DNA of 64,000 nucleotides from Sphingorhabdus sp. SMR4y. GTDB taxonomy: Bacteria; Pseudomonadota; Alphaproteobacteria; Sphingomonadales; Sphingomonadaceae. The position numbers and the translations under genes are program-made. The stretch spans positions 1,731,001 through 1,795,000 of the forward strand of contig NZ_CP022336.1 in the NCBI RefSeq assembly GCF_002218195.1, written 5' to 3'. Under the pieces are notes generated by a model. It saw only the letters and a list, made by a program, of their open reading frames with translations. It did not search any database and had not been told where the DNA came from. Below are positions 63,063 through 64,000 of this stretch, piece after piece (position 1 is the first letter of the stretch; the number at the start of each line of letters is the position of its first letter).

Positions 63063-63208
63063 TTGCTTTCTCCCCGCCGTTCGCGTTTTTCTTTTTCCAA
63101 CTTCCTGCAATGTTCTTCAAACGCCGCCATGCAGTCTGCGCAATGGCAATTCCCGCGATGTGGAAATATTTTCTTCCCCCGCTCCTGCGCTGCTGTTGGT
63201 TCGGTCAT
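63059..63208 (-). CDS. Small Cys/His-rich phage protein
   Basis: 49 residues, start ATG 63208. It contains HRGNCHCADCMAAFEEHCRK, a possible zinc-binding knuckle, with a basic tail. It overlaps both neighbours by 4 bp. Confidence 0.5.
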   Translation of the reverse strand: MTEPTAAQERGKKIFPHRGNCHCADCMAAFEEHCRKLEKEKRERRGESK

Positions 63209-63414
63209 GGGTTGGCCTCCTTCGCCCGCATCCGGAACAACCAAGGCCAAAGTTCTTCCGGATCAAACCCAAGTTCGACGGCACGTCGCTCAAGGGCTGG
63301 CATCCGCAACGGGAATTTTACGTCAAGCACACTCGATATGTGCAGTCCCTCGGCGCTGTGTCTACCTTGGCAAGACGCCGCCCTAATTAACAAATCTCGC
63401 TTACCGTCCATCAT
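63205..63414 (-). CDS. Small phage protein
   Basis: 69 residues (MMDGKRDLLIRAASCQGRHS...). No domain recognised. It is coupled by a 4-bp overlap to both neighbours. Confidence 0.5.
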   Translation of the reverse strand: MMDGKRDLLIRAASCQGRHSAEGLHISSVLDVKFPLRMPALERRAVELGFDPEELWPWLFRMRAKEANP

Positions 63415-63530
63415 TCATCCTCCCAAAAAAGTCCGCAGGCAAAAGGCCCGATTAAAATCATGAAACCGCCTGGTGCGAACGAAAAGCCAAGGGCGAATAT
63501 CTCGGTGTTTGTTGTAAATATCGGGGTCAT
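63411..63530 (-). CDS. 39-aa hydrophobic phage peptide
   Basis: ATG 63530, TGA overlapping the next start. The product MTPIFTTNTEIFALGFSFAP is followed by a hydrophobic helix (GFMILIGPFACGLFW). The start-stop overlaps support it. Confidence 0.45.
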   Translation of the reverse strand: MTPIFTTNTEIFALGFSFAPGGFMILIGPFACGLFWEDE

Positions 63531-63763
63531 TGGGGTGGCTCCAAACTCTTGGCAATTTTTTGCGGCAGTTCGCTGAACTCAATGGCCATTGTCATGAAGC
63601 ATTGCCCAAAACCCCAACCGGCAACTAACGCCCCCCTTACACTCTGGCTCCATTGCATCGGGTCAATTTCAGCGGTCACAAAAGAGCCAAGCAAAACAGC
63701 AAATATGAAGCTAACAAACCATTGCGCTGGATATAAAACCAACCGCACCTTGAAATTGTTCAT
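63527..63763 (-). CDS. Small two-helix membrane protein
   Basis: 78 residues from ATG 63763, with two hydrophobic segments (YPAQWFVSFIFAVLLGSF; VAGWGFGQCFMTMA). Coupled by 4-bp overlaps at both ends. Function unknown. Confidence 0.5.
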   Translation of the reverse strand: MNNFKVRLVLYPAQWFVSFIFAVLLGSFVTAEIDPMQWSQSVRGALVAGWGFGQCFMTMAIEFSELPQKIAKSLEPPQ

Positions 63764-63918
63764 TTCCGCGCCCCCTCGTAATGCTTGGCGTAGAATGCCG
63801 CCCACTTCGGACAGATGCCGGCGTATCTCCCTGCTTTCCAGTTATCGCGTATCTGTTGCACTGTTTGGCCTTTCTGGTGGTCTATGTGGAATTGGGTGGC
63901 GGGGGATGGGGTGGTCAC
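63760..63918 (-). CDS. Small phage protein with GTG start
   Basis: 52 residues from GTG 63918 after GGGAAAAG. Product (with Met start) MTTPSPATQFHIDHQKGQTV, ending in a basic helix. The stop overlaps the next ATG (ATGA). No domain recognised; the frame could extend upstream beyond this start. Confidence 0.4.
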   Translation of the reverse strand: MTTPSPATQFHIDHQKGQTVQQIRDNWKAGRYAGICPKWAAFYAKHYEGARK

Positions 63919-64000
63919 CTTTTCCCGCGTGTCCGCTTGGTTTCCATGCTCACAACACAGTCAGTCTTGACCCGCCAATATTCTGACGTTCCACCCTCCG

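Overview
The window looks like a chromosomal segment of an alphaproteobacterium, most likely a sphingomonad. This is inferred from the style of the proteins (a T1SS-143 type giant adhesin, a Cpa/Tad pilus locus, a DUF5681-type small terminase) and the moderate GC content. No rRNA or marker gene fixes the species.

Layout. (1) 1-13.4 kb, leftward: the start of a TolC-like outer-membrane channel, an OmpA-type lipid/peptidoglycan-binding protein, and a 4159-residue repeat adhesin with an almost perfect 741-bp tandem repeat. Together these look like a type I secreted adhesin and its export/anchoring genes. (2) 13.9-16.3 kb, rightward: a NarX/NarL-type membrane histidine kinase and LuxR-type regulator, placed between the adhesin and the pilus genes. 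A perfect TTAA-N7-TTAA site lies upstream. (3) 16.3-29.4 kb, leftward: a complete tight-adherence (Flp/Tad) pilus operon in the order flp-cpaB-cpaC-lipoprotein-tadG-tadE-tadE-cpaE-cpaF-tadB-tadC-TPR-TPR-cpaA. Regions 1-3 form a surface attachment module. (4) 29.7-33.2 kb: a PAP2-type membrane enzyme, a DUF2569-like membrane protein and a GT8-like glycosyltransferase.

(5) 33.4-37.5 kb: an AT-richer island that I read as an unusual RiPP (ribosomal peptide) locus. Two unannotated peptides of 52 and 51 residues flank it. Both have the lasso-peptide leader pattern (aromatic-x-x-P-x-L, Thr at -2, Gly at +1, Glu at +8 or +9) at identical positions, and both end in Ser. Between them lie an Asp/Asn beta-hydroxylase, an HPr-kinase-like enzyme, a PqqD-like recognition protein, a sulfotransferase and a CxxCxxCC (YkgJ-like) protein. 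No asparagine-synthetase-like cyclase or transglutaminase-like leader peptidase is visible anywhere in the window. This is the most interesting part.

(6) 37.7-38.4 kb: a truncated tyrosine-recombinase gene, a 46-bp copy of the 3' end of a tRNA-Thr(GGT), and clustered GTAC motifs. This is an integration hot spot. (7) 38.4-64 kb: a P22-like (short-tailed) prophage. Reading leftward it has accessory genes, small and large terminase, portal, scaffold, coat, gp4/gp10-like tail accessory proteins, gp7/gp20/gp16-like ejection proteins with an M15 peptidase, a tail fibre, a GH19 endolysin, holin-like proteins and a spanin-like pair. A few small rightward genes sit near the left end. The right end of the prophage, and presumably the intact tRNA-Thr, lies beyond the window.
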